Shown here: positions 42,902 to 50,813 of the stretch, piece after piece
Position numbering within the stretch: position 1 is the stretch's first letter
How the letters are laid out: the number at the start of each line of letters is the position of its first letter
Source: Streptomyces sp. HM190
GTDB lineage: Bacteria > Actinomycetota > Actinomycetes > Streptomycetales > Streptomycetaceae
DNA: 64,000 nt
Assembly (NCBI RefSeq): GCF_009857135.1
Contig: NZ_CP047318.1
Coordinates: forward strand, 7,378,001-7,442,000
Direction: 5' to 3'
Position numbers and translations under genes: made by a program
The notes under the pieces: generated by a model
Told to the model about the DNA's origin: nothing
Seen by the model: only the letters and a program-made list of their open reading frames with translations
The model's database searches: none

Positions 42902-43792
42902 ATGGTGAGCCGGACCAGTCTCATCCGCACACTGATCGCACTCATGGCCCTGCTGCTCTGCGCGCCGCTGTCCACGGCCGCCGCGGCGCAGGCGGCACCG
43001 GCCGCTCCCGCCGCCGGCTGCGGCGTCCTCGCGCCGGGCGCCTCGGCCGCCGCGGAGCGGGCGATCGCCGCCGCCTGCGCCGAGGTCGCCGCGGGCACCT
43101 GGTACACCTGGGGCGGCGGCCACGGCCCCCAGCCCGGCGCCACCTACGGGCAGGTCGACCCCACCGACCCGGCCAGCGAACACGACCCCGAGCGGCGCGG
43201 CTTCGACTGCTCCGGTCTCGTCCGGTACGCGTACGCCCAGGCCGCCGGCTCCGACATCCTCAACGGCGTTGCCAGCCAGCAGTACTACACGCACCGCGCC
43301 GCCGCCCGCTTCACCGCCGCCCAGGGCCTCGCCCCGCTGCTGCCGGGCGACCTGCTGGCGTACGGCACCAAGAGCGACCTGCACCACATCGCCATCTACC
43401 TCGGCGCGGGCAGGATGGTCGAGGCCAAGCAGTCGGGCACCAGGCTGATGGTCAGTGACGTCCGCCTCGGTGGTGACTACTTCGGCGCCGTCCGGGTCAA
43501 TACCGGCCAGGTCACCGGGCACATCCACCAGACGTGGGGCACGGGCGTGTGGACCAAGGCCGAGCCCCGCCTCGCGGCCGAGCGCGTCTACGCCTTCCCG
43601 TACTCGACCACCATCCGGGTCTACTGCCAGAAGCACGCGGAGAAGGTCAACGCGGAGGGCTACGAGAACGACGCCTGGTCCTACCTGCCGGACTACAAGG
43701 CGTGGGTCACCAACATCTACATCAAGGGCCCGGCGTGGCTCGCGGACGTACCCGACTGCAAGGACGTGCCGTTCCCGCCGCCGGGCCAGTGA
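42902..43792 (+). CDS. secreted NlpC/P60 family cell-wall hydrolase
   Basis: 296 residues. Signal peptide ALMALLLCAPLSTAAAAQA (cleavage ~30). The NlpC/P60 papain-like domain has the catalytic Cys in RGFDCSGLVRYAYAQ (Cys103), the His in DLHHIAIYLG (~163) and the usual WGGG lead-in TWYTWGGGHGPQPG. The last ~90 residues form an extra domain with Cys-bearing VYCQKHAEKVN and ADVPDCKDVPF. It should cut peptide bridges in peptidoglycan. The ATG at 42902 is preceded by a G-rich stretch (AAACGGGGG); two AGTTCATCGGAC repeats lie just upstream. Confidence 0.9.
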   Translation: MVSRTSLIRTLIALMALLLCAPLSTAAAAQAAPAAPAAGCGVLAPGASAAAERAIAAACAEVAAGTWYTWGGGHGPQPGATYGQVDPTDPASEHDPERRGFDCSGLVRYAYAQAAGSDILNGVASQQYYTHRAAARFTAAQGLAPLLPGDLLAYGTKSDLHHIAIYLGAGRMVEAKQSGTRLMVSDVRLGGDYFGAVRVNTGQVTGHIHQTWGTGVWTKAEPRLAAERVYAFPYSTTIRVYCQKHAEKVNAEGYENDAWSYLPDYKAWVTNIYIKGPAWLADVPDCKDVPFPPPGQ

Positions 43793-43954
43793 CCGACCGC
43801 GCGGACGACGCGTCGCGCCGGTGACACATCGCGCCGGTGACCGTCGGGGGGCGGCCACCGGCGCGAGCACGCCCTCACGCCGGTCACCGAAAACGACCAC
43901 CAGAGGACGATTTCAGCCCACTACAGGGCCGGGCGCGGCCCGTACGTTCGCCGT

Positions 43955-44773
43955 ATGCCAACCAGCAAGCACCTCCTGACCTCGGTCCAGGTGGCCCGCT
44001 TCGTCGCGCAGGGGTTCCTGCGCCTGGACGCGGTGGTGCCGCAGGAGACCAACGAACGGGCCCTCGCCGCGCTCGCCGCGGGCCTGCCCGGCGTGCCCTA
44101 CGGCACCCCGCTGAGCGAGGCGTTCCCCGCCGGCACCTTCGTCCGCGACCTGCTCGACCTGCCCGTCGTCGCCGGCGCCGTGGAGAGCCTCGTCGGGCCC
44201 GGACCGACCGTCGACCACCACGCCGTGCACGTCCGCGAACCCCACGAGGGCCACGCGCAAGACCTCCACGCGGACGCGATCATCGACGTACGGCCGGACG
44301 CCTTCGACATCCAGCTCATGTACTACCCGCACGAGGTGACCGCCGACATGGGCGGCACGCTCAGCGTGCCCGGCAGCCATCTGCGCAGGATCAACGAGAC
44401 GGACATCGGCCGCGTCCAGAACCTGCGCGGCCAGACCCGGCTGACCTGCCCCGCGGGCACGGTCGTCCTCCTGCACCACGGCATCTGGCACGGTGGCCGC
44501 CGCAACGACACCGACCGCCGCCGCTCGATGTACAAGCTGCGCCTCAACCCGACCGTGCCGCAGGTGCGCCTGTGGGACACCGCCGACCTGTACGACCCGG
44601 CCGTCACGGCGGAGCTGAACACGTCCTTCCCCTGGTACGAGCAGGCCACCGGCCGACTGGAGATCCACAACAGGGCCCTGCTGTGGCGGGCCCTGACCGG
44701 CGACCCGTCGTTCGACGTCGAGTACTGGGTCACCCGCGTCAGCAACCGGCCCGCCCTGAGGAGCCACGCATGA
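43955..44773 (+). CDS. phytanoyl-CoA dioxygenase (PhyH) family protein
   Basis: 272-residue Fe(II)/2-oxoglutarate oxygenase. The metal triad is readable: His and Asp in QDLHADAIID and the distal His in HHGIWHGGRR, with Arg residues after it for 2-oxoglutarate. Between them is GGTLSVPGSHLRRIN, typical of PhyH proteins. It hydroxylates a small molecule of unknown identity. It is coupled (ATGA at 44770) to a 91-residue protein, an arrangement that suggests the two work together. Confidence 0.88.
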   Translation: MPTSKHLLTSVQVARFVAQGFLRLDAVVPQETNERALAALAAGLPGVPYGTPLSEAFPAGTFVRDLLDLPVVAGAVESLVGPGPTVDHHAVHVREPHEGHAQDLHADAIIDVRPDAFDIQLMYYPHEVTADMGGTLSVPGSHLRRINETDIGRVQNLRGQTRLTCPAGTVVLLHHGIWHGGRRNDTDRRRSMYKLRLNPTVPQVRLWDTADLYDPAVTAELNTSFPWYEQATGRLEIHNRALLWRALTGDPSFDVEYWVTRVSNRPALRSHA

Positions 44774-45045
44774 GACAACAGGTCCTCGTCCTCTACCTGT
44801 CGACCTCGGCGCTCGACTCCCCGGTCGTCGGCTGGTCCCGCTACGACGGGACCGGCCGGACCCGCCCCACGGCCGGTGACAGCGACGAACCGCCCTACGA
44901 CACCGGGCTCGACGCGCTGCTCGACGGATGGCGCCTGTTCCAGGCGTCGCAACTGCTGCCGCCCCAGCCCGGCCACGAGTACGACGTCTCCTTCCTCAAG
45001 CACGAGTTCTTCTTCGAGAAGCTGGAGGAGACCGCACCCCGCTGA
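44770..45045 (+). CDS. small conserved protein coupled to PhyH dioxygenase
   Basis: 91 residues, no signal or membrane segment. It begins MRQQVLVLYLSTSALDSPVV and ends in an aromatic, charged segment (YDVSFLKHEFFFEKLEE). I do not recognise a named family. The coding frame is supported by strong third-position GC, the 4-bp overlap with the dioxygenase gene and a terminator-like hairpin beyond it. It may bind or regulate the oxygenase. Confidence 0.75.
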   Translation: MRQQVLVLYLSTSALDSPVVGWSRYDGTGRTRPTAGDSDEPPYDTGLDALLDGWRLFQASQLLPPQPGHEYDVSFLKHEFFFEKLEETAPR

Positions 45046-45055
45046 ACGGCGAGCC

Positions 45056-45093
45056 CCGTGACCCGGGCGTGGGGCGTACGCGCCGGGCCACGG
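45056..45093. terminator. terminator between convergent small gene and cellulase
   Basis: CCGTGxCCCGG (45056-45066) pairs with CCGGGxCACGG (45083-45093); only the sixth base is unpaired. It lies 11 bp after one stop and about 50 bp after the other. Confidence 0.5.
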
Positions 45094-45145
45094 GAGTCAA
45101 GGACCGGCGACCGCGAGCCGTGCCCGCGGACGCCGGCCGCGCTCA

Positions 45146-46111
45146 TCAGTAGCCGTAGATCATCTTGTAGGCGACCTCGGGCAGGAACTGGCCGGCCGAG
45201 GAACCGGAACCGACACCGCAGTTGCCGTCCGACTCACCCGGCACCTTGATCCACAGCAGCATCTCGGCGCCGCCGCCCATCTGGGTGGCCGGGCCGATCC
45301 GGCGGCCCGACGGGTTGCACCACTGGCCGTTGGAGCCGTTGCCGTTGCGGCTCGTGTCGACGACGAACGGCTTGGTGTAGCCGTAGCGGGAGCTGAGCTG
45401 GCTGTTGACGGCGTTGCCGTAGGCCGTGTTCTCGCCGGTGGTCAGGTAGTTGGAGATGTTCAGCGAGAAGCCGTGGGCCTGCCGCAGGCCCGCCTCGTGC
45501 AGCCGCTTGGCCATGGTCGCGGCGTCCGTCCAGGCGGGGTTGCCGGCGTCCATGTAGACCCAGGTGTTGGGGGCCTGGCGGCTGAACTGGGAGACGGCGC
45601 CACTGAGCATGCTCTGACGCTCGGCGATCTGCGACTGGTTCATGCAGCCGTAGTCCCCGAGGGAGTCCGGCTCCAGGATCACCAGCGCCGGACGGTTGCC
45701 GATGCCGCCGGCGAACTGGGAGATCCAGCTCGCGTATGCGGACGGCGAGGAGGCGCCGCCCGCGGAGTGCCCGCCGCAGTAGTCGCGGTTGTAGACGTTG
45801 TACGCGACGAGGATGGGCAGCTTGTCCCGGCTGTCCGCGGCGCCCGTGAACGAGCTCGTGGCGGAGCCGATCGAGCCGCTCCACGAGCCGAACCAGCGGG
45901 CCATCGGGGTGTTGGCGATGGAGTTGTTGATCGCCGACGCCCGGCCGTCGCCGGGGTTGGCCGCGACCCACCGCTTCGCGCTGTTGTCGGGGTCCACATA
46001 GAACCCGCTGGTCATGCTGGTCGGGTCGGCGGCATGGGCGGAGGGGGCGGCGGTGAGCGCGAGCGGCAGAGCGCAGAGCGCTGCCATCAGGACGCGGAGC
46101 CTGCGGCGCAT
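45146..46111 (-). CDS. secreted GH6 cellulase (endo-1,4-beta-glucanase/cellobiohydrolase)
   Basis: 321 residues: signal peptide (VLMAALCALPLALTAAPSAHA, cut after AHA) and a single GH6 catalytic domain with no carbohydrate-binding module. Active-site regions are VAYNVYNRDYCGGHSAGG, LVILEPDSLGDYGCMN (acid Asp), YMDAGNPAWTDA, PFVVDTSRNGNGSNGQWC and LLWIKVPGESDGNC. Cys pairs typical of GH6 are present. It cuts cellulose with inversion. It is divergent from a LacI-family regulator across a region holding three CebR-type palindromes, so it is probably induced by cellobiose. Confidence 0.94.
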   Translation of the reverse strand: MRRRLRVLMAALCALPLALTAAPSAHAADPTSMTSGFYVDPDNSAKRWVAANPGDGRASAINNSIANTPMARWFGSWSGSIGSATSSFTGAADSRDKLPILVAYNVYNRDYCGGHSAGGASSPSAYASWISQFAGGIGNRPALVILEPDSLGDYGCMNQSQIAERQSMLSGAVSQFSRQAPNTWVYMDAGNPAWTDAATMAKRLHEAGLRQAHGFSLNISNYLTTGENTAYGNAVNSQLSSRYGYTKPFVVDTSRNGNGSNGQWCNPSGRRIGPATQMGGGAEMLLWIKVPGESDGNCGVGSGSSAGQFLPEVAYKMIYGY

Positions 46112-46411
46112 GACTTCACCTCGGATTCCTGGCAGGGATGCGGCGCGCGCTCTCGTCCCGAGCGTGCGACGCGCTGAGGAAGTGCGGTGGTTCGACGTGC
46201 CCGGAAAGGGGGTGGGAGCGCTCCCATTGGAAGCGCTTCCAGTGGTGCGTACGGTGCTGAGAACCTTTGGGGTGTGGTCGGTATCGTGTGGCTGACTGGT
46301 AGAACTGTCAAGAGTCGAGGTGTGAAACCCCCTCTGTACAGGGCGAGTTCGAGGCTCTACGGTCGCTGTGACCGGAAGCGCTCCCAGTTTTCGGCCAGGG
46401 GGGAGAGGCAC
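46112..46411. promoter_or_regulatory. divergent control region of cellulase and LacI regulator
   Basis: 300 bp holding three related 14-bp palindromic sites: TGGGAGCGCTCCCA at 46213-46226 (identical to the CebR box known for cellobiose control in Streptomyces), TGGAAGCGCTTCCA at 46228-46241, and the hybrid CGGAAGCGCTCCCA at 46373-46386, close to the regulator start. Their placement suits repression of both genes, including autorepression. Confidence 0.85.
46213..46226. promoter_or_regulatory. CebR-type operator box
   Basis: A perfect 14-bp palindrome TGGGAGCGCTCCCA, matching the published CebR consensus as I recall it. A second perfect palindrome, differing at two symmetric bases, starts two bases after it. 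Confidence 0.88.
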
Positions 46412-47431
46412 ATGGTGATGGCGGACGATCCGCCCCGTCGGCAGCCCACACTGGAGGCCGTGGCCGAACTCGCGGGTGTCTCCCGCTCGGTGGCCTCCCG
46501 CGTCCTCAACAACGCGCCGCACGTCAGCCGGGTGAAGCGCGAGGCCGTCGAGCGGGCCGTCCGGGAACTGGGCTACGTGCCCAATCCGACCGCCCGCGCG
46601 CTGGCCACCCGCCAGACGGGCGCGGCCGCGCTGGTCGTCTCCGGCGAGGATCCGTCGATCTTCGCGGACCCGTTCTTCGCGCAGGTGATCGTGGGGGCGT
46701 CCGCCGCGCTGGAGGAGGCCGACCTGCATCTGATGCTGTGTCTGGCCGCGACCGACCGGGGCCGCAGACGCGTGGAGGAACTCCTCCGCGGCAAGGGCGC
46801 CGACGGGGTCATGCTGATGGCGCTGCGCGAGAACGACCCGCTGGCACGGACGGCCGACGAGGCGGAGATGCCCGTGGTGTTCGGGGGCCGCCCCGTCGGC
46901 ACGGCGCCCCGCTGGTACGTGGACGTCGACAACACCGGCGGAGCGCGCGAGGCGACGGAGTACCTGCTCTCCCGCGGCCGGACCCGGGTGGCCGTGATCT
47001 GCGGGCGGCTGGACACCGAGGTGGGCCGCGCGCGGTACCGCGGCTACCGGGACGCGATGCTGGCCGCTGGCCTCGAACCGTTCCCGCCGAACGAGGGCGA
47101 CTTCACCGAGCCCAGCGGGGCCGACGTCATGGCCGCGCTGCTGCTCCAGCACCCCGACCTCGACGCGGTGTTCGCCGCCAACGACAACATGGCGGCGGGG
47201 GCACTGCGTACCCTGCGGGAGGCCGGGCGACGCGTCCCCGCCGATGTCGCCGTGGTCGGCTTCGACGACCTGGCCGCGGCCCGCATGGCCGATCCACCGC
47301 TCACGACCGTCCACCAGCCGATCGCGGCCCTGGGGCGCGAGACGGCCCGCATGCTCGTCGCCCTCGTCCACGGCGAGACGCCCACCCCGCTGATCCTCCC
47401 CACCCACCTGGTCCGCCGCGCCAGCGCGTGA
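46412..47431 (+). CDS. LacI-family regulator, CebR-like
   Basis: 339 residues. The HTH (TLEAVAELAGVSRSVASRVL, then LGYVPNPTARALA with the LacI hinge helix) is followed by a periplasmic-binding-like ligand domain (AALVVSGEDPSIFADPFFAQ, VVGFDDLAAARMADPPLTTV). Upstream palindromes match those bound by CebR, the cello-oligosaccharide repressor, and the divergent neighbour is a cellulase. Control of the cellulase gene and itself is therefore likely. The ATG at 46412 is used with GGGGGGAGAG upstream; a second ATG lies two codons in. Confidence 0.9.
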   Translation: MVMADDPPRRQPTLEAVAELAGVSRSVASRVLNNAPHVSRVKREAVERAVRELGYVPNPTARALATRQTGAAALVVSGEDPSIFADPFFAQVIVGASAALEEADLHLMLCLAATDRGRRRVEELLRGKGADGVMLMALRENDPLARTADEAEMPVVFGGRPVGTAPRWYVDVDNTGGAREATEYLLSRGRTRVAVICGRLDTEVGRARYRGYRDAMLAAGLEPFPPNEGDFTEPSGADVMAALLLQHPDLDAVFAANDNMAAGALRTLREAGRRVPADVAVVGFDDLAAARMADPPLTTVHQPIAALGRETARMLVALVHGETPTPLILPTHLVRRASA

Positions 47432-47550
47432 CCTGACGGGGCCGGCCGGGACGAGGGCTCGGGCCAGGGGGCGCGGTGACGAGAGGGCGGGCGAGAGCGC
47501 CCGGCGCCGTCCGGTCGGGCAGCGCGACCCCCACGCGGCCTCCCGGCTAC

Positions 47551-48561
47551 TCAGCCCGCGTTCCTGCGGACCTCCTCCAGCCGGACCGGGCGGCGTTCGG
47601 CCACCGACAGGGTGCACGCCTCCGCGATCCAGCCGGCCTCGATCGCGTCCGCGACCGTGCAGGGGGAGGGGCGGGTGCCCGCGACGACCTCGGTGAACGC
47701 GGCCAGTTCGGCGCGGTACGCGGGGGCGAAGCGGTCCATGAAGAAGTTGTGCGGCGGACCGGCCGGGAACGTCACGCCCGGCTCCGCGGAGCGCAGGGGG
47801 AGCTGGCCGTCGAGGCCCGCCGCGATGCTGTCCTTCATGCCGTGCACCTCAAGGCGCACGTCGTACCCACGGGCGTTGTGACGGGTGTTGGAGATGACGC
47901 CGATCGTGCCGTCGTCGAAGGTGAGCAGCGAGGACGCCGTGTCGACGTCACCGGCCTCCTTGATGTACTCCGCGCCCTTGTTGCCGCCCGTCGCGTACAC
48001 CTCGACGACCTCGCGGCCCGTCACCCAGCGCACGATGTCGAAGTCGTGCACCGCGCAGTCCCGGAAGATGCCGCCCGACACCGCCACGTACGCCGCCGGC
48101 GGCGGGGCCGGGTCCAGCGTCGTCGACCGCACGGTGTGCAGCGCGCCCAGCTCACCGCTGAGCACCGCCTCACGCGCGGTCATACAGCCCGCGTCGAAGC
48201 GGCGGTTGTAGCCGATCTGGACCTCGACACCGCTGTCCCGGACGGCGCGCAGCACGGTGAGGCTCTCCTGCACCGTCTTCGCCACCGGCTTCTCGCAGAA
48301 CACCGGGATGCCCGCCTCGACGGCGGCCAGGATCAGACCGGGGTGCGCGTCCGTCGCGGCCGTGATCACGACTCCGTCGATCCCGGAGGCGAACACCGCC
48401 TCGGGGGAGTCCGCGACGGTGGCGCCGAACTTCTCCGCCGCGGCGGTCGCCGCCGCGGCCACCGGGTCGGAGACCACCAGCTCCTCCACGACGTCCAGCC
48501 CGGACAGTGTCCCTGCGTGGAAGGCGCCGATACGGCCCAGCCCCAGGATGCCAATGCGCAT
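47551..48561 (-). CDS. inositol 2-dehydrogenase-like oxidoreductase (Gfo/Idh/MocA)
   Basis: 336 residues. Rossmann motif MRIGILGLGRIGAFHAGTL; family motifs PVFCEKPVAKTVQESL, VQIGYNRRFDAGC and GGIFRDCAVHDFDIVRWVTG, whose DCAVHD supplies the catalytic Asp/His pair. The whole resembles myo-inositol dehydrogenase IolG. It is the distal gene of a minus-strand set (PhyH dioxygenase, SDR, this) divergent from a LacI regulator at 50814. It likely oxidises a cyclitol or sugar. A polypurine-rich stretch lies just before its start. Confidence 0.88.
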   Translation of the reverse strand: MRIGILGLGRIGAFHAGTLSGLDVVEELVVSDPVAAAATAAAEKFGATVADSPEAVFASGIDGVVITAATDAHPGLILAAVEAGIPVFCEKPVAKTVQESLTVLRAVRDSGVEVQIGYNRRFDAGCMTAREAVLSGELGALHTVRSTTLDPAPPPAAYVAVSGGIFRDCAVHDFDIVRWVTGREVVEVYATGGNKGAEYIKEAGDVDTASSLLTFDDGTIGVISNTRHNARGYDVRLEVHGMKDSIAAGLDGQLPLRSAEPGVTFPAGPPHNFFMDRFAPAYRAELAAFTEVVAGTRPSPCTVADAIEAGWIAEACTLSVAERRPVRLEEVRRNAG

Positions 48562-48586
48562 GATCGAGTGTCCCTTTCAGAGGTAC

Positions 48587-48635
48587 GGGGAGATGAAGGA
48601 GAAAGAAAGAAGGGAGAAAGAAACGAGGAGAAGGG
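48587..48635. repeat. polypurine tract
   Basis: A roughly 49-bp run of G and A on the + strand with only one T and one C, in the 5' leader of the IolG-like gene. It could form unusual DNA structure. In the mRNA it would be a pyrimidine-rich leader, so it is not a ribosome-binding site for that gene. Confidence 0.6.
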
Positions 48636-48653
48636 TACGTGCAGGTCAGAGGG

Positions 48654-49415
48654 TCAGTCGGTCGTGCCCACGACGTTCTGGTCCCAGTCGATCAGTGAAC
48701 CGGTGACCACACCGCTGCGGTCGGAGAGCAGGAAGACCACGAAGTCGGCGATCTCGTCGACCTGGCCGAGCTTCCCCATCGGCAGCCGCTCGGCCGCCCG
48801 CTCCCGCCAGTCGGCCCCCGCGCCGTGGAACTCCCGCTGGACCGCGTCCTCGCCCTCGGTCTCCGTCCAGCCGATGTTGAGGTCGTTGATCCGGATCCGG
48901 TCCCAGCGGTGGGCGTGGGCGGCGTTGCGTGTGAGTCCCGCCAGGCCGGCCTTCGCGGCGGAGTACGGCGCGAGGAACGGCGGGCCGCCGTGCGCGCAGT
49001 TCGAGCCGATGTTGACGATCGTGCCGGGCGCCCCGCGGGCCACCAGATGCGCCACCACCGCCTGCATGGCGAAGAACGGGGCGCGCAGGTTGATCGCGAT
49101 GTGCGCGTCGAACAGCTCCGGCGTGGTGTCGAGCAGCGAGCCGCGCGAGGTGAGCCCGGCCGCGTTCACCAGGCTGTCGACCCGGCCGTGGGCCGCGACG
49201 ACCTGGTCCACGCTGCCGCGCACCTGCTCCGGGTCCGTGAGGTCCGCGCGGACGAACGCGGCGCCCGTCTCCGCCGCCAGCCTCTCGCCGACCTCGGCGC
49301 GGCGGCCGGTGAACGCGACGGTCGCGCCCTCGCGCAGGGCCGCGCGGACGATGCCCGCGCCGACGCCCTGGCTGCCGCCGTTGACCAGGACGACCCTGTC
49401 CTCCAGGAGTGCCAT
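48654..49415 (-). CDS. short-chain dehydrogenase/reductase
   Basis: 253-residue classical SDR: cofactor motif VLVNGGSQGVGAGIVRAAL (the usual TGxxxGxG reads GGSQGVGAG), NAG motif SLVNAAGLTS, catalytic Ser in NIGSNCAHG, and Tyr-Lys in APYSAAKAGLAGL. The tail DWDQNVVGTTD is typical of sugar-alcohol or gluconate-type members. It lies between the IolG-like and PhyH genes on the same strand, so it should act on the same unknown cyclitol- or sugar-derived substrate. Confidence 0.9.
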   Translation of the reverse strand: MALLEDRVVLVNGGSQGVGAGIVRAALREGATVAFTGRRAEVGERLAAETGAAFVRADLTDPEQVRGSVDQVVAAHGRVDSLVNAAGLTSRGSLLDTTPELFDAHIAINLRAPFFAMQAVVAHLVARGAPGTIVNIGSNCAHGGPPFLAPYSAAKAGLAGLTRNAAHAHRWDRIRINDLNIGWTETEGEDAVQREFHGAGADWRERAAERLPMGKLGQVDEIADFVVFLLSDRSGVVTGSLIDWDQNVVGTTD

Positions 49416-49510
49416 CCGGGGGTGTTTCCTTTCGTTCTGTTCCGGCGCCTCGGCCGGTCACGGAGCCGCAGTCGGCCGCCGCCGGCGGTTCCGGGAGCGG
49501 CGCCCGTGGT

Positions 49511-50677
49511 TCAGGTGCGGTGGCGTTCCGCGCCGGCCCGCAGTTCCGCGCGCAGCCGCTCCGGGCTCCACTCCTCCGACACCGCACGCCACAGCGTGTC
49601 CGCCTGGGACGGCGGGGCGAGTCCGTCGACCGGCGGGTCCCGGTCCAGGTTCGTGGGGAAGGCGTAGCCCTCGACGGTCGCCGCGACCACGCGGCGCAGC
49701 CAGTCCTCGGGGGCGCCCTCGGCCCTGCGGGCCAGCAGGACCGGGAACACGGCGTTCGCCACGGCCTCGCGGTCCACCGTCTCCATCGCCCGGCCGAAGG
49801 CGGAGGACACCTGGAGCAGGTTCGCCATCCGCCGGATGTCCGTCGAGCGGTTGTGCCCGGCGGCATGGAACAGGGCAGGGTTGAAGAAGACCGCGTCGCC
49901 CTTCTCCAGCGGGAGCTGCACGTGGTGGGCGTCGAAGTACCCGGCGAACGCGGGCAGCCGCCAGGCCAGGTAGCCGTGCTCGTACGTCTGCGAGTACGGC
50001 AGGTACAGGGTCGGGCCGGACTCCACGGGCATGTCGCAGTGGGCCACCGCGCCCTGGAGGGTCAGCACGGGGGAGAGGCGGTGCACGTGCGCCGGGTATC
50101 CGGCCGCCTGCCGCCGGCCGAGGAAGCCGAGGTGGTAGTCGCGGTGCGGGCTCTGCGCCGCGCCACCCGGGTTGACCACGTTGATCTGCGACGTCACCTG
50201 GTAGCCGGGGCCGAGCCACGCCTCCGAGACCAGGGCCAGCATGTCGTTGGCGTAGTAGTCGGCGAACGCCTCCGGGGCGCGCAGGGCCGTCTTCTCCAGC
50301 GCGTTCCACACCCGGTCGTTGGCGCCGGGCCTGGCGAAGTGGTCGCCGCGGGCCGCGCCCGAGGCCCGCTCCCGCTCGATCAGCGCGGTGAAGGCGGCGG
50401 TGGCCGCGTCCACGACCCGCGGGTCCGGGAAGGCCCGCCTGAGGACGACGACACCGGGGCCGTCGAGCATCGTCCGCACCAGCTCCGCCTGCACGGCGCG
50501 GCGGTCCGGCGCCGCGCGGAGCCGCTCGCTGTCGTAGACGGGGACGTTCCGCTCGACCCCCTCCGCGTACGGGTGGTCGCGGGGATCGGTGGTGCGCTCG
50601 ACCAGGGCACGGAACGCGTCGAGGTCGCAGTCCTCGTCGGACAGCCAGATCGCCGAGCCCGCAGCGGTGAGGGCCAT
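49511..50677 (-). CDS. phytanoyl-CoA dioxygenase family protein (operon first gene)
   Basis: 388 residues, longer than common PhyH proteins because of an ~80-residue N-terminal part. Iron-site His and Asp are in QSPHRDYHLGFLGRRQ and the distal His in FFNPALFHAAGHNRS, followed by Arg for 2-oxoglutarate; VESGPTLYLPYSQTY is the family's central strand. It is first in a catabolic operon with an SDR and an IolG-like dehydrogenase and divergent from a LacI regulator. Oxidative demethylation or hydroxylation of a methylated sugar or cyclitol would fit, but is inferred. Confidence 0.87.
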   Translation of the reverse strand: MALTAAGSAIWLSDEDCDLDAFRALVERTTDPRDHPYAEGVERNVPVYDSERLRAAPDRRAVQAELVRTMLDGPGVVVLRRAFPDPRVVDAATAAFTALIERERASGAARGDHFARPGANDRVWNALEKTALRAPEAFADYYANDMLALVSEAWLGPGYQVTSQINVVNPGGAAQSPHRDYHLGFLGRRQAAGYPAHVHRLSPVLTLQGAVAHCDMPVESGPTLYLPYSQTYEHGYLAWRLPAFAGYFDAHHVQLPLEKGDAVFFNPALFHAAGHNRSTDIRRMANLLQVSSAFGRAMETVDREAVANAVFPVLLARRAEGAPEDWLRRVVAATVEGYAFPTNLDRDPPVDGLAPPSQADTLWRAVSEEWSPERLRAELRAGAERHRT

Positions 50678-50752
50678 GCCGGATCCTTTCCCTGGTCTGG
50701 TCGGCCGGTCTTCCGTCGCGCCGCCGACTCTGTCAGTCTTGGGCCCGCACCA

Positions 50753-50796
50753 CCCTCATTCAACCCTCAGTAGCCCCTCAAAAACCCCTCATTCAC
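50753..50796. promoter_or_regulatory. four 11-bp phased direct repeats
   Basis: CCCTCA occurs at 50753, 50764, 50775 and 50786, exactly 11 bp apart, in units CCCTCATTCAA, CCCTCAGTAGC, CCCTCAAAAAC and CCCTCATTCAC. They end 17 bp before the LacI-type start and lie upstream of the divergent PhyH operon. Same-face helical phasing resembles PhoP (PHO box) or SARP direct-repeat sites. Confidence 0.7.
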
Positions 50797-50813
50797 AGCC
50801 GGGAACAGCAGCC

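Noticed and set aside
38146..43143. 1665-codon open frame on the minus strand
   Set aside because: It mirrors the STAND-WD40 gene; its apparent repeats are the reverse of the WD40 repeats.
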